Position numbers and translations under genes: made by a program. DNA of 5,436 nucleotides from Chitinophaga pinensis. GTDB lineage: Bacteria > Bacteroidota > Bacteroidia > M30B66. Within the stretch, counting starts at the first letter, position 1; each line of letters begins with the position of its first letter. This document shows, in pieces, positions 1 to 5,436 of this stretch. The notes beneath the pieces were generated by a model that made no database searches, was not told the DNA's origin, and was given only the letters and a program-made list of their open reading frames with translations. The stretch is from assembly GCA_943330985.1 (NCBI GenBank), contig CALQJV010000102.1:1-5436 (forward strand), given 5' to 3'.

Positions 1-263
1 ATTGTACTAACCAACAAAGTCATTAGTGCATTAATTTCATATTTTGGCCGATTCCAATTTTCTGTTGAAAAGGCATACATGGTTAAATAGGAAACACCTA
101 ACTCAGCACATGCTTCAACCGTTTCTCTAACTGCTTTAACGCCACTTTCATGTCCAAAGGTGCGAAGCTTTCCTTGCATTTTTGCCCAACGTCCATTTCC
201 GTCCATTATAACAGCACTGTGTTTAGGTAAATTCTGAAGGTTTATTTCTTCTTTTTGGGCCAT
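1..263 (-). CDS. uppS: Isoprenyl (undecaprenyl) diphosphate synthase, N-terminal 87 residues, cut by the window edge
   Basis: This cis-prenyltransferase condenses isopentenyl diphosphate units onto farnesyl diphosphate. The C55 product is the lipid carrier for peptidoglycan and surface polysaccharide synthesis, made by a soluble enzyme at the inner face of the cytoplasmic membrane. The visible part begins with ATG at 263-261. It shows the family signature [11 protein letters not shown] at residues 17-27, with the catalytic, Mg-binding aspartate at D21. The basic stretch and FGHESG follow at 36-41, and the substrate-binding block [11 protein letters not shown] lies at 63-73. Full-length enzymes are about 240-250 residues, so roughly two-thirds is missing to the left of base 1. 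No defect is seen in the visible part. The gene follows the PorG-like barrel by 55 bp and has its own promoter-like box. In Bacteroidota uppS is commonly followed by a BamA-type gene, which I would expect next. The identification is near certain from the two motifs. Confidence 0.97.
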   Translation of the reverse strand, partial: MAQKEEINLQNLPKHSAVIMDGNGRWAKMQGKLRTFGHESGVKAVRETVEACAELGVSYLTMYAFSTENWNRPKYEINALMTLLVST

Positions 264-305
264 TAGAGAATTTGGCAATTGTTAATTTGATAGGGGATAA
301 AGGCG

Positions 306-313
306 CAAATATA
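306..313 (-). promoter_or_regulatory. Probable Bacteroidota-type -7 box for uppS
   Basis: The minus strand reads TATATTTG, an exact match to the Bacteroidota sigma-factor -7 consensus TAnnTTTG. It lies 42 bp upstream of the uppS ATG and just downstream of the barrel gene's stop codon at 319-321. A weak -33 element (GTG rather than TTG) sits 19 bases upstream, inside the barrel gene. Transcription would begin near base 299 and give a short leader of about 35 nt. The core extends to TATATTTGCGC (303-313), identical to the box ahead of the upstream barrel gene. The call rests on motif and position only. Confidence 0.6.
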
Positions 314-318
314 GGCCT

Positions 319-1155
319 TTACTTGTATGCTGCACACTCCGATTTTCCGGAGGATAATTTATAGGTCAATGTAACTCCTGCAAAGGAATACCAGTCGTTT
401 GTTGTAGAATTTCCTCGTTGCCTATTTATATTTGAATCTACAGGATTTACAATAGATCGATCGGCAAAAAGGGCTGATTCAAGACCTTTATTGGCATACA
501 AAACATCTTGCTGAACATAGGTCGTACTCACATCATCCAAATAATCGGTATAGGTTTTTCTCATCCCCCACTCGATGCTAACTCCTAAGCGTCCCATAGC
601 GTGAAATTTAAATCCCATTCCAAATGGAATCGATAAACCCAAAAGTGAATAGGGTTTAGGTGCTGATTTCAAACTAGACCCTTGACCTTCAGTTCCAAGC
701 GGACGAAGTTCTACCCAATCGCCATCCATTTCGGCAGTGGGATTGAAATTATAAAGTGCTAAACCAGCAAAAATGTAGGGTGTTGCGGGTGTTTCGGAAT
801 TCCCAATTTCATAATCGAAAAAGTTAAACTGTAATGAGCCTGCAACTTCAATAATTCTAGATCGGAATGATAAATTTCGAGTTACCTGAAAATCATTATT
901 CGCAAGTGAATCGTATGCTTGAACACTGCTATAGATTCCATGAAATTGCCAAGTGAATCTTCGGCTCGGATTGTACCGATACACTAAACCAACACCTGGT
1001 CGAACCATGAAGAACTGTTTCGCTGGATTAAGATCTCCTAAATAATAGGAAACGCCTCCATACAAACCAAGCTCAGAATGTTTCTTGTAAACCTGAGAAT
1101 TCGCATGATAACAAACGCTGAGAAGGAAAATAAATGTAATTAAACTACGAACCAT
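319..1155 (-). CDS. DUF6089/PorG-like outer-membrane beta-barrel protein (copy next to uppS)
   Basis: This is a predicted outer-membrane barrel of 278 residues. Residues 1-20 form a Sec signal peptide with a hydrophobic core and an ANS/Q cleavage site. C15 is not in a lipobox, because valine precedes it. The mature part is rich in alternating beta-strand patterns. It carries GLYGGVSYYLGDL (30-42), RNLSFRS (93-99), PYIFAGLALYNFNP (126-139), LGTEGQG (153-159), PFGMGF (177-182), TDYLDDVSTTY (203-213) and a final DWYSFAGVTLTYKL strand (254-267). These are hallmarks of the DUF6089 family. In Porphyromonas gingivalis the family member next to uppS and a BamA gene is, to my knowledge, PorG, which associates with the PorK/PorN ring of the type IX secretion system. 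Family and neighbourhood both fit, but the PorG role is inferred. The gene begins 33 bp after the stop of a paralogous barrel gene with no promoter box between them, so the two are probably cotranscribed. No Shine-Dalgarno precedes the ATG. Confidence 0.88.
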   Translation of the reverse strand: MVRSLITFIFLLSVCYHANSQVYKKHSELGLYGGVSYYLGDLNPAKQFFMVRPGVGLVYRYNPSRRFTWQFHGIYSSVQAYDSLANNDFQVTRNLSFRSRIIEVAGSLQFNFFDYEIGNSETPATPYIFAGLALYNFNPTAEMDGDWVELRPLGTEGQGSSLKSAPKPYSLLGLSIPFGMGFKFHAMGRLGVSIEWGMRKTYTDYLDDVSTTYVQQDVLYANKGLESALFADRSIVNPVDSNINRQRGNSTTNDWYSFAGVTLTYKLSSGKSECAAYK

Positions 1156-1188
1156 TTTGTGATATATACACCCAATAACGACAAAATG

Positions 1189-2115
1189 TTATCTGAATTT
1201 TGGAAGCACTGATTTTCCTGATTTTAATCGATATGTTAATGTAATCATACCAAGCATATAGGAATCTCTATCGGTAGGGTCTCCTCGTTGTTGTCCAGTA
1301 ACAGCTGATCCTTTAATATAGTCTGGTGACTGAGAATTGGCGCGATTAGAAAGTGCGGCAGCTACAGGACCATAAGTTTTCTCGATAAGGGTTGGAGAAA
1401 AATACGTTGTACTTGCATCATCAATATAATCGGTAGTTGTTAAACGAATTCCGTATTCAAATCCAATTGTCCAATTTTTATCTTGAAGAGGAACACGGAA
1501 TCCCATTCCAAATGGGAAACAAGCCTGAAACCGTTTATAGGGTGTTCTGGATTCTGCTATTCCTTGACCTTCAGTACCCAGTGGTTGAAGTGACCACCAT
1601 TTCCCTCCGTAGTATGCTTTCGGATTGAAATAAAAACCACCAACACCAGCAAAAAGATATACATTAATATCGATACCTGATTTTCCTCTTACGCCTTGAA
1701 GTTTGTATCGACTTTTCGTTGACTTTAATTGCAAAATTGAAATTTCGGTTTGAAATGATGTTTCAAAAATATTTGAACGGAAGCTTAAATTTCTGTTTCT
1801 TCTAAATATTTCCCTTGTTAAACTATCTCTACCAGTAACCCGACCATAGCTAACATTCAACTTAAAAGACAAAATAGGATTAACACGGTAACGGAAACCA
1901 AGATGAGCAGCAGGTCGAGTTAAAACAAACTCTAAATCTCGTAAACCGTTCGTTCCAATTTGATCCGCTCCCCCAAGTTCTCCAAGAAAATTGGTAAATC
2001 CTAAACCATAAGAAGTTTCGCAACGATCCAAAAATCGCCCCTTCCCTTTACGCTGTGCATTTGCGGATAAGGATAGAAGCAAGAGAAATACAAGTAAAAT
2101 ATATAGCTTTCTCAT
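1189..2115 (-). CDS. Second DUF6089/PorG-like outer-membrane barrel, tandem paralog
   Basis: This protein has 308 residues. A clean signal peptide spans 1-20 (MRKLY, a leucine-rich core, ANA/Q cleavage), followed by a short basic segment and a predicted beta-barrel. It shares the neighbouring barrel's motifs in the same order: NFLGEL (42-47), RNLSFRS (108-114), YLFAGVGGFYFNP (153-165), LGTEGQG (179-185), PFGMGF (201-206), TDYIDDASTTY (228-238), QRGD (276-279) and TLTYRLKSGKS at 292-302. It differs by an extra basic segment at about 131-145 (several Lys/Arg), a longer N-terminal loop at 48-62, and cysteines at 32 and 199. It is the first gene after a strong promoter-like box and leads into the second barrel 33 bp on. 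Overall identity looks moderate and is concentrated in the motifs, so the duplication is probably old. The role could be PorG-like in type IX secretion, a partner of its neighbour, or something diverged. The family call is firm; the function is inferred. Confidence 0.86.
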   Translation of the reverse strand: MRKLYILLVFLLLLSLSANAQRKGKGRFLDRCETSYGLGFTNFLGELGGADQIGTNGLRDLEFVLTRPAAHLGFRYRVNPILSFKLNVSYGRVTGRDSLTREIFRRNRNLSFRSNIFETSFQTEISILQLKSTKSRYKLQGVRGKSGIDINVYLFAGVGGFYFNPKAYYGGKWWSLQPLGTEGQGIAESRTPYKRFQACFPFGMGFRVPLQDKNWTIGFEYGIRLTTTDYIDDASTTYFSPTLIEKTYGPVAAALSNRANSQSPDYIKGSAVTGQQRGDPTDRDSYMLGMITLTYRLKSGKSVLPKFR

Positions 2116-2141
2116 CTGAAAATATTTTTTGGCATTACGCG

Positions 2142-2149
2142 CAAATATA
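2142..2149 (-). promoter_or_regulatory. Probable Bacteroidota-type -7 box for the barrel gene pair
   Basis: The minus strand reads TATATTTG, matching TAnnTTTG exactly, inside the 90-bp gap between nadK and the first barrel gene. The box ends 26 bp from the ATG, so the predicted start near base 2135 gives a leader of about 20 nt. The -33 element is imperfect (TTC, 21 bases upstream). Downstream the leader is A-rich before the ATG, as is usual where Shine-Dalgarno sequences are not used. It suggests the envelope genes can be transcribed independently of nadK. The call rests on motif and position only. Confidence 0.62.
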
Positions 2150-2205
2150 CCAAAATTGGTTTGAGAAAACGAACATTTTTTGTAATGGTTGAGAATGTTT
2201 AGAAA

Positions 2206-3084
2206 TCAATTACGTCTATCACTTCCCCACATGAGTTTTTCTCTGAGTGTTTTCAAGAACGATTGATCTGGTTTGCGAGCAAGCTTTATGCAGAAAGGGG
2301 CTTTTTTAATGATGATTTTTGAGCGGGCTGGCAAAGATACTGACCTTGAATCGAGCGAAAGCATGAAATTTTTTCCACGAACTTCAATGTCAAAAGAAAG
2401 TTGATGCTGGTCTGTTATTACAAGCGGGCGAACATTTAAATTATGGGGAGCAATTGGTGTAATAACAAAACTGGGAGATTCTGGCATCAGGATAGGTCCG
2501 CCACAACTCAATGAATAACCCGTTGATCCTGTTGGAGAGGCGACGATTAATCCATCGGCCCAATATGAATTTAAATGATCGCCGTTTAGTTTCACATGAA
2601 CGGTAATCATTGTGGAGCTGTCTTTTTTATGCAATGTGATATCATTCAGCGCGAAAGGAAAATCTAGAAAGGGATTGCCATTCATTTCCAATTGAAGCAA
2701 TGTGCGATTGTCGATGAAATAATCTTGCTTGATTGCCATTTGCACAGCAAGCTGAATTTCTTCCTGCGAAAATCCAGTTAAAAATCCAAGTCTACCTGTG
2801 TTAATTCCAAGAACGGGGATATCGGAATTACGAATAAATGTTAATGCTTCTAGTAATGTACCATCGCCGCCAATGGTCATTAAACAGGATGTTTTGCTGG
2901 TGAGCTCTTCTGGTTTATTGAATGTGCGAACAATGGCGCTTTCGGGAAATAGTGAAGCAGTAGCATGAAAGAACGGTTCGAAAACTAAAAGGTCAACCCC
3001 ATTTTCGTGTAAACTGCAATACAACTCTTTGATTACGGTAGATCGACCTTCATTAAAAGAACGGCCAAAAATGGCTATCTGCAT
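2206..3084 (-). CDS. nadK: NAD kinase (ATP-NAD kinase)
   Basis: This cytoplasmic enzyme phosphorylates NAD to NADP using ATP or polyphosphate and sets the NADP(H) pool for biosynthesis. The protein has 292 residues, a normal family length. The signature GGDGT is at 72-76 (catalytic D74). It is followed by the glycine-rich GINTGRLGFL (93-102), ALNDI at 145-149 (N147/D148, usually Asn-Glu, with Asp a conservative change), and the NAD-site block DGLIVASPTGSTGYS at 177-191. ITPIAPHNLNVRPLV follows at 208-222. The C-terminus, with TLREKLMWG, is typical of Bacteroidota homologues. The start codon directly precedes the first beta-strand (MQIAIFGR), so a longer form is unlikely. The gene lies 75 bp downstream of the CBS-domain gene on the same strand, with no convincing terminator or promoter between, so cotranscription is likely. 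All expected motifs are intact. Confidence 0.97.
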   Translation of the reverse strand: MQIAIFGRSFNEGRSTVIKELYCSLHENGVDLLVFEPFFHATASLFPESAIVRTFNKPEELTSKTSCLMTIGGDGTLLEALTFIRNSDIPVLGINTGRLGFLTGFSQEEIQLAVQMAIKQDYFIDNRTLLQLEMNGNPFLDFPFALNDITLHKKDSSTMITVHVKLNGDHLNSYWADGLIVASPTGSTGYSLSCGGPILMPESPSFVITPIAPHNLNVRPLVITDQHQLSFDIEVRGKNFMLSLDSRSVSLPARSKIIIKKAPFCIKLARKPDQSFLKTLREKLMWGSDRRN

Positions 3085-3159
3085 AAATTTTTAAATGTAG
3101 GACTAAGGTAATTCAAATGATTAAAAGACAGCTCAATAAAAACAAGCAGCCGTTTTCGA

Positions 3160-3822
3160 TTACATATTGATGTAATTCATAAACATATCGAAACGATTTC
3201 GAGTATCTTCTGAAAACTCACTTTGCTGAAAAGTTGCTTTAACTGTAATATTATATCGATTGAACGAAGCAATTATTGATCGAATGTCTTCGCGATTCAA
3301 TTTAATTGTTAACTCCAATTGTGTAGAATCGGGATCGTTATTTATTGAAAGACTTAATATTTTAGTGTCGTTTTCTTCAACAATGCGGGCAATTTGTGAA
3401 AGAGAATAATCATTTTGATTTAGTTCTAACACGATAATTCCACCGGGATTTAAAACTGCTGCCGTTTCAGCGAATCGTTCTACAAGCGTTCGTAGACTTA
3501 TGTTTCCGAGGTAATTATTATCCGCATCTAAAACTGGAACAAGGCTTAGATTCATTCGGGCAACCATTTTAAGTACTTCAAAAATATGTTCCGATTCATA
3601 AACAAACGGACGAATCATCGATAAGGGATGATTTCCTAACGCCTCTTCTGGAGCATTCAAATCAAGAATATCGGTATCGGTTACAAGTCCGAGGAATTCA
3701 GAATTATTTACAATGGGCAAATGAGAAACACGAAACTCATCCATCCAATGAAGCGCTTTAATACCGCTATCGGAAGTCTTAAGTGGTGGAATTACATCCG
3801 TTATTAGTTCCCTTGCTAACAT
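3160..3822 (-). CDS. CBS-domain pair protein with C-terminal ACT-like domain (AcuB-like)
   Basis: This 220-residue soluble protein has no signal peptide or membrane segment and no cysteine. Two CBS motifs span about 5-56 and 66-119. Each has the usual hydrophobic sheet and the 'vPVvd...lG.vs...l' ending (SHLPIVNNSEFLGLVTDTDI, then LVPVLDADNNYLGNISLRTL). CBS pairs typically bind adenine nucleotides such as AMP, ATP or S-adenosylmethionine. Residues about 127-198 (GGIIVLELNQNDYSLSQIAR onward) give a beta-alpha-beta-beta-alpha-beta pattern resembling an ACT domain, the CBS-CBS-ACT layout seen in AcuB-type proteins. No catalytic domain is present, so it is probably a ligand-sensing regulator. Its target is unknown. 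It precedes nadK by 75 bp and is divergent from pdxJ, so a link to NADP or PLP metabolism is a reasonable guess from context only. The domain calls come from pattern recognition; the CBS pair is firm and the ACT part less so. Confidence 0.88.
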   Translation of the reverse strand: MLARELITDVIPPLKTSDSGIKALHWMDEFRVSHLPIVNNSEFLGLVTDTDILDLNAPEEALGNHPLSMIRPFVYESEHIFEVLKMVARMNLSLVPVLDADNNYLGNISLRTLVERFAETAAVLNPGGIIVLELNQNDYSLSQIARIVEENDTKILSLSINNDPDSTQLELTIKLNREDIRSIIASFNRYNITVKATFQQSEFSEDTRNRFDMFMNYINM

Positions 3823-3878
3823 ATTTTCATAATCTATTTTAGATAACGAATTCCTTGCTTATTTGTTTCATTGACGAG

Positions 3879-3886
3879 CAAACCTA
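3879..3886 (-). promoter_or_regulatory. Possible -7 box for the CBS-nadK transcript
   Basis: The minus strand reads TAGGTTTG, a full match to TAnnTTTG, in the divergent spacer 56 bp upstream of the CBS gene's ATG. A TTG lies only 13 bases upstream, shorter than the usual 17-23 spacing, so the -33 element is weak. A start near base 3872 would give a leader of about 50 nt. The box overlaps a small inverted repeat at 3880-3892. Confidence 0.45.
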
Positions 3887-3896
3887 TGGTTTTTTT
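3880..3896. repeat. Small inverted repeat followed by a T-run in the divergent spacer
   Basis: AAACC (3880-3884) and GGTTT (3888-3892) form a perfect 5-bp inverted repeat around a 3-base centre. The T-run on the plus strand extends to 3896. It resembles a very short rho-independent terminator, but it sits upstream of pdxJ rather than after a gene in that direction. It also overlaps the predicted -7 box for the CBS gene. A protein-binding site or plain chance is as likely; five base pairs is weak. Confidence 0.25.
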
Positions 3897-3907
3897 ATTC
3901 AAGTCGG

Positions 3908-3935
3908 TTGAACATCGAGGCATTTCGTAGTTTTA
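3908..3935 (+). promoter_or_regulatory. Possible promoter for pdxJ (-33 TTG and -7 TAGTTTTA)
   Basis: On the plus strand TTG (3908-3910) is followed after 17 bases by TAGTTTTA (3928-3935), which matches seven of the eight positions counted in TAnnTTTG (the final G is A). The 17-base spacing falls at the low end of the range known for Flavobacterium promoters. Transcription would start near base 3942, leaving only about 12 nt before the pdxJ ATG. The region is AT-rich and has no Shine-Dalgarno. Confidence 0.42.
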
Positions 3936-3953
3936 CCGAATATTTATTTAAGT

Positions 3954-4676
3954 ATGGCCTTATTGAGTGTCAATATTAACAAGATTGCGCTAATTCGCAA
4001 TTCGCGTGGCTCAAATTATCCAGATATAATTGAAGCGGCGTTAAATATAGAACGATTTGGGGGGCAGGGAATTACTTTACATCCCCGACCCGACCATAGA
4101 CATGCAACATACCGTGATGTAGAAATGTTAAAACCCATACTGACAACTGAATTGAATGTAGAAGGCTTCCCGACTCGCCAATTCATGGATTTGGTATGCA
4201 AGGTAAAACCTCATCAAGTTACGTTAGTTCCTGATGCTCCCGAAGCAATAACATCAAACGCGGGTTGGGATACAATTCAACATAAAGGGTTCTTAAAAGA
4301 AATTGTTGCAGAACTCCATTCGCACGGAATTCGAGCTTCTATCTTTATGGGGACAGAACTAATTCAGTATGACTCAGCAGCTGAAACAGGAACTGAACGC
4401 ATTGAGTTGTACACCGAAAATTATGCTGTTCAATATCATAAAAATAAAGAGGCTGCCGTTGCACCATACCACGAAGCTGCAATTCGCGCACATTCTCTGG
4501 GTTTAGGAATAAATGCTGGTCACGATTTGAATAGTCAGAATCTTCGGTATTTTTTTCAACATGTACCGCACCTTTTGGAAGTATCTATCGGACATGCATT
4601 AATTTCGGAAGCGCTTTATTTGGGTTTGGAAAACACGGTTCAACTTTATTTAAGGCAACTGAATGATACTGTTTGA
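3954..4676 (+). CDS. pdxJ: Pyridoxine 5'-phosphate synthase
   Basis: PdxJ closes the ring in the last step of the DXP-dependent vitamin B6 pathway. It joins 1-deoxy-D-xylulose 5-phosphate with 3-amino-2-oxopropyl phosphate to make pyridoxine 5'-phosphate in the cytoplasm. The 240-residue TIM-barrel protein has the expected length and motifs: VNINKIALIRNSRG (6-19), GITLHPRPDHRH (39-50), LNVEGFPT (67-74), VTLVPDAPEAITSNAGWDT (89-107), ERIELYTE (148-155), GLGINAGHDLN (183-193) and EVSIGHALISEALYLGL (209-225). The active-site residues known in the Escherichia coli enzyme (H45, R47, H52, E72, E153, H193) have counterparts at H43, R45, H50, E70, E151 and H190, so it should be active. The Asn-Lys in place of Asp-His near the N-terminus is, as I recall, usual in Bacteroidota. 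It is divergent from the CBS-nadK genes, and its last 14 bases overlap the hydrolase gene, so the two are probably translated from one transcript. Confidence 0.97.
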   Translation: MALLSVNINKIALIRNSRGSNYPDIIEAALNIERFGGQGITLHPRPDHRHATYRDVEMLKPILTTELNVEGFPTRQFMDLVCKVKPHQVTLVPDAPEAITSNAGWDTIQHKGFLKEIVAELHSHGIRASIFMGTELIQYDSAAETGTERIELYTENYAVQYHKNKEAAVAPYHEAAIRAHSLGLGINAGHDLNSQNLRYFFQHVPHLLEVSIGHALISEALYLGLENTVQLYLRQLNDTV

Positions 4677-5436
4677 AAGACATTTTGGATCGGGAGAACC
4701 ATTAATAATTCTTCACGGATTATTTGGGCAGAGCGATAATTGGACAAGTATTGCTCGAAAACTTGGGGAGCAATTCACAGTTTACACGCTTGATTTAAGG
4801 AACCATGGACAATCGGGGCATCATAATGAAATGAACTACGATGTGATGGCGGATGATTTACTGGAAACGATTGATCATCTTGGAATTCAAAAGATGCATC
4901 TAATAGGACATAGTATGGGAGGTAAAGTAGCCATGCTTTTTGCACTCAAATATCCTGAAAGACTCCAAAAATTGATTATCGCAGATATTGGGCCGCGTTT
5001 TTATAAACCACATCATCAAAAAATTTTACAAGGTTTAAATCAGTTGGATTTAGGTTCCTTAACTTCTCGAACAGATGCAGAAAATGAGCTTTCGCAATTA
5101 ATTCCTAATTCGGAAACTCGGCAATTTCTTTTAAAAAATTTGTATCGAAATAATGAAGGCAGATTTTCCTGGCGATTTAATTTACCTGTTATCACTGAAG
5201 AAATAGATCATATTGGAGAACAATTACCCTCCGGAATTTGCACAACTTCAACCCTTTTTTTTCATGGAGGGAAAAGTGATTACATCATTCCATCGGACTA
5301 TTCCGACATACTTAGCTTCTTCCCCAACGCCGAATTTCAAATTATGCAAGGCGCAGGACATTGGTTGCACGCCGAAAACCCCGCAGAATTTATTCGCATA
5401 ACAAACTGGTGGATCGATCAATATGCACACAATTGA
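4663..5436 (+). CDS. Alpha/beta-fold hydrolase, YbfF/ABHD11-like esterase
   Basis: This is a cytoplasmic serine hydrolase of 257 residues, with no signal peptide. HGLFG (18-22) forms the oxyanion-hole loop, and LDLRNHGQSG (43-52) is a signature of the YbfF/ABHD11 branch. GHSMGGK (82-88) carries nucleophile S84, and ADIGPRFY (107-114) resembles the branch's DIxPxxY motif. D206 in GGKSDYI is the likely acid and H233 in GAGHWLHAENP the likely base, so the triad is complete. A cap region fills about 115-195. YbfF-type enzymes cleave short acyl esters, with acyl-CoA thioesters reported for E. coli YbfF; the natural substrate here is unknown. The ATG lies inside the end of pdxJ (14-base overlap, different frame), which implies translational coupling. 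The frame could begin a few codons later, but MILFERHFGSGEPLIILHG already starts just before the first strand. The stop codon is the last three bases of the window, so the gene is complete. Confidence 0.92.
   Translation: MILFERHFGSGEPLIILHGLFGQSDNWTSIARKLGEQFTVYTLDLRNHGQSGHHNEMNYDVMADDLLETIDHLGIQKMHLIGHSMGGKVAMLFALKYPERLQKLIIADIGPRFYKPHHQKILQGLNQLDLGSLTSRTDAENELSQLIPNSETRQFLLKNLYRNNEGRFSWRFNLPVITEEIDHIGEQLPSGICTTSTLFFHGGKSDYIIPSDYSDILSFFPNAEFQIMQGAGHWLHAENPAEFIRITNWWIDQYAHN

Noticed and set aside
1096..1155. Possible lipoprotein signal in the barrel gene next to uppS because of C15
   Set aside because: The residues before the cysteine are Leu-Ser-Val, which lacks the small residue needed at -1, while an ANS/Q signal peptidase I site follows.
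1437..1628. Open frame of 63 codons on the plus strand inside the upstream barrel gene
   Set aside because: It is antisense to a well-supported coding gene, has no recognisable motif and no promoter-like box ahead of it.
2172..2199. Possible terminator hairpin (AACATT/AATGTT) after nadK
   Set aside because: The stem is 6 AT-rich pairs with a 16-base loop and no following T-run in the right direction.
3092..3099. TACATTTA on the minus strand just before nadK, resembling a -7 box
   Set aside because: It lies only 7 bp from the ATG, ends in A instead of G, and the nearest TTG is 14 bases away, so cotranscription with the CBS gene is more likely.
3816..3830. Four-codon mini-frame (ATG AAA ATA TGT TAG) overlapping the CBS gene start on the minus strand
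   Set aside because: It could be a leader peptide, but an AT-rich leader gives such frames by chance and nothing else supports attenuation.
4016..4201. Open frame of 61 codons on the minus strand inside pdxJ
   Set aside because: It is the antisense shadow of strongly conserved PdxJ motifs and its composition reflects that.
5213..5430. Two open frames of about 60 codons, one on each strand, inside the 3' end of the hydrolase gene
   Set aside because: Both overlap the catalytic Asp/His region of an intact hydrolase in other frames and show no features of their own.

Overview
This window reads as chromosomal DNA from a member of the Bacteroidota. Three things point there: protein motifs typical of that phylum in every gene, AT-rich spacers with no Shine-Dalgarno sequences ahead of the genes, and promoter-like TAnnTTTG boxes of the Bacteroidota type. 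I cannot fix the genus from sequence alone. Nothing suggests a mobile element, CRISPR array, tRNA, rRNA or recent transfer. No stretch over 300 bases lacks a gene.

The left two-thirds lies on the minus strand. Reading in the direction of transcription, it starts near base 3822 with a CBS-domain protein that has a C-terminal ACT-like module. Next come NAD kinase (nadK), two tandem paralogous outer-membrane beta-barrel proteins of the DUF6089/PorG type, and the first 87 codons of isoprenyl (undecaprenyl) diphosphate synthase (uppS), which runs off the left edge. A fresh promoter-like box precedes the barrel pair and another precedes uppS. The two boxes share the same 11 bases. From known gene order in this phylum, a BamA-like gene and OmpH/Skp-like chaperone genes are expected beyond the left edge.

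The right third lies on the plus strand. It holds pdxJ (pyridoxine 5'-phosphate synthase) and an overlapping YbfF/ABHD11-like alpha/beta hydrolase, which ends on the last base of the window. The 131-bp spacer between the CBS gene and pdxJ is a divergent promoter region.

Functionally the window joins a cofactor block (PLP synthesis, NADP synthesis, a possible nucleotide-sensing CBS/ACT protein) to an envelope block (barrels likely related to type IX secretion, and the lipid carrier for cell-wall synthesis). This looks like a largely ordinary core-genome neighbourhood. The points most worth a second look are the tandem duplication of the PorG-like barrel and the unexplained CBS-ACT protein next to NAD kinase. 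I did not find a clearly undescribed multi-gene system.
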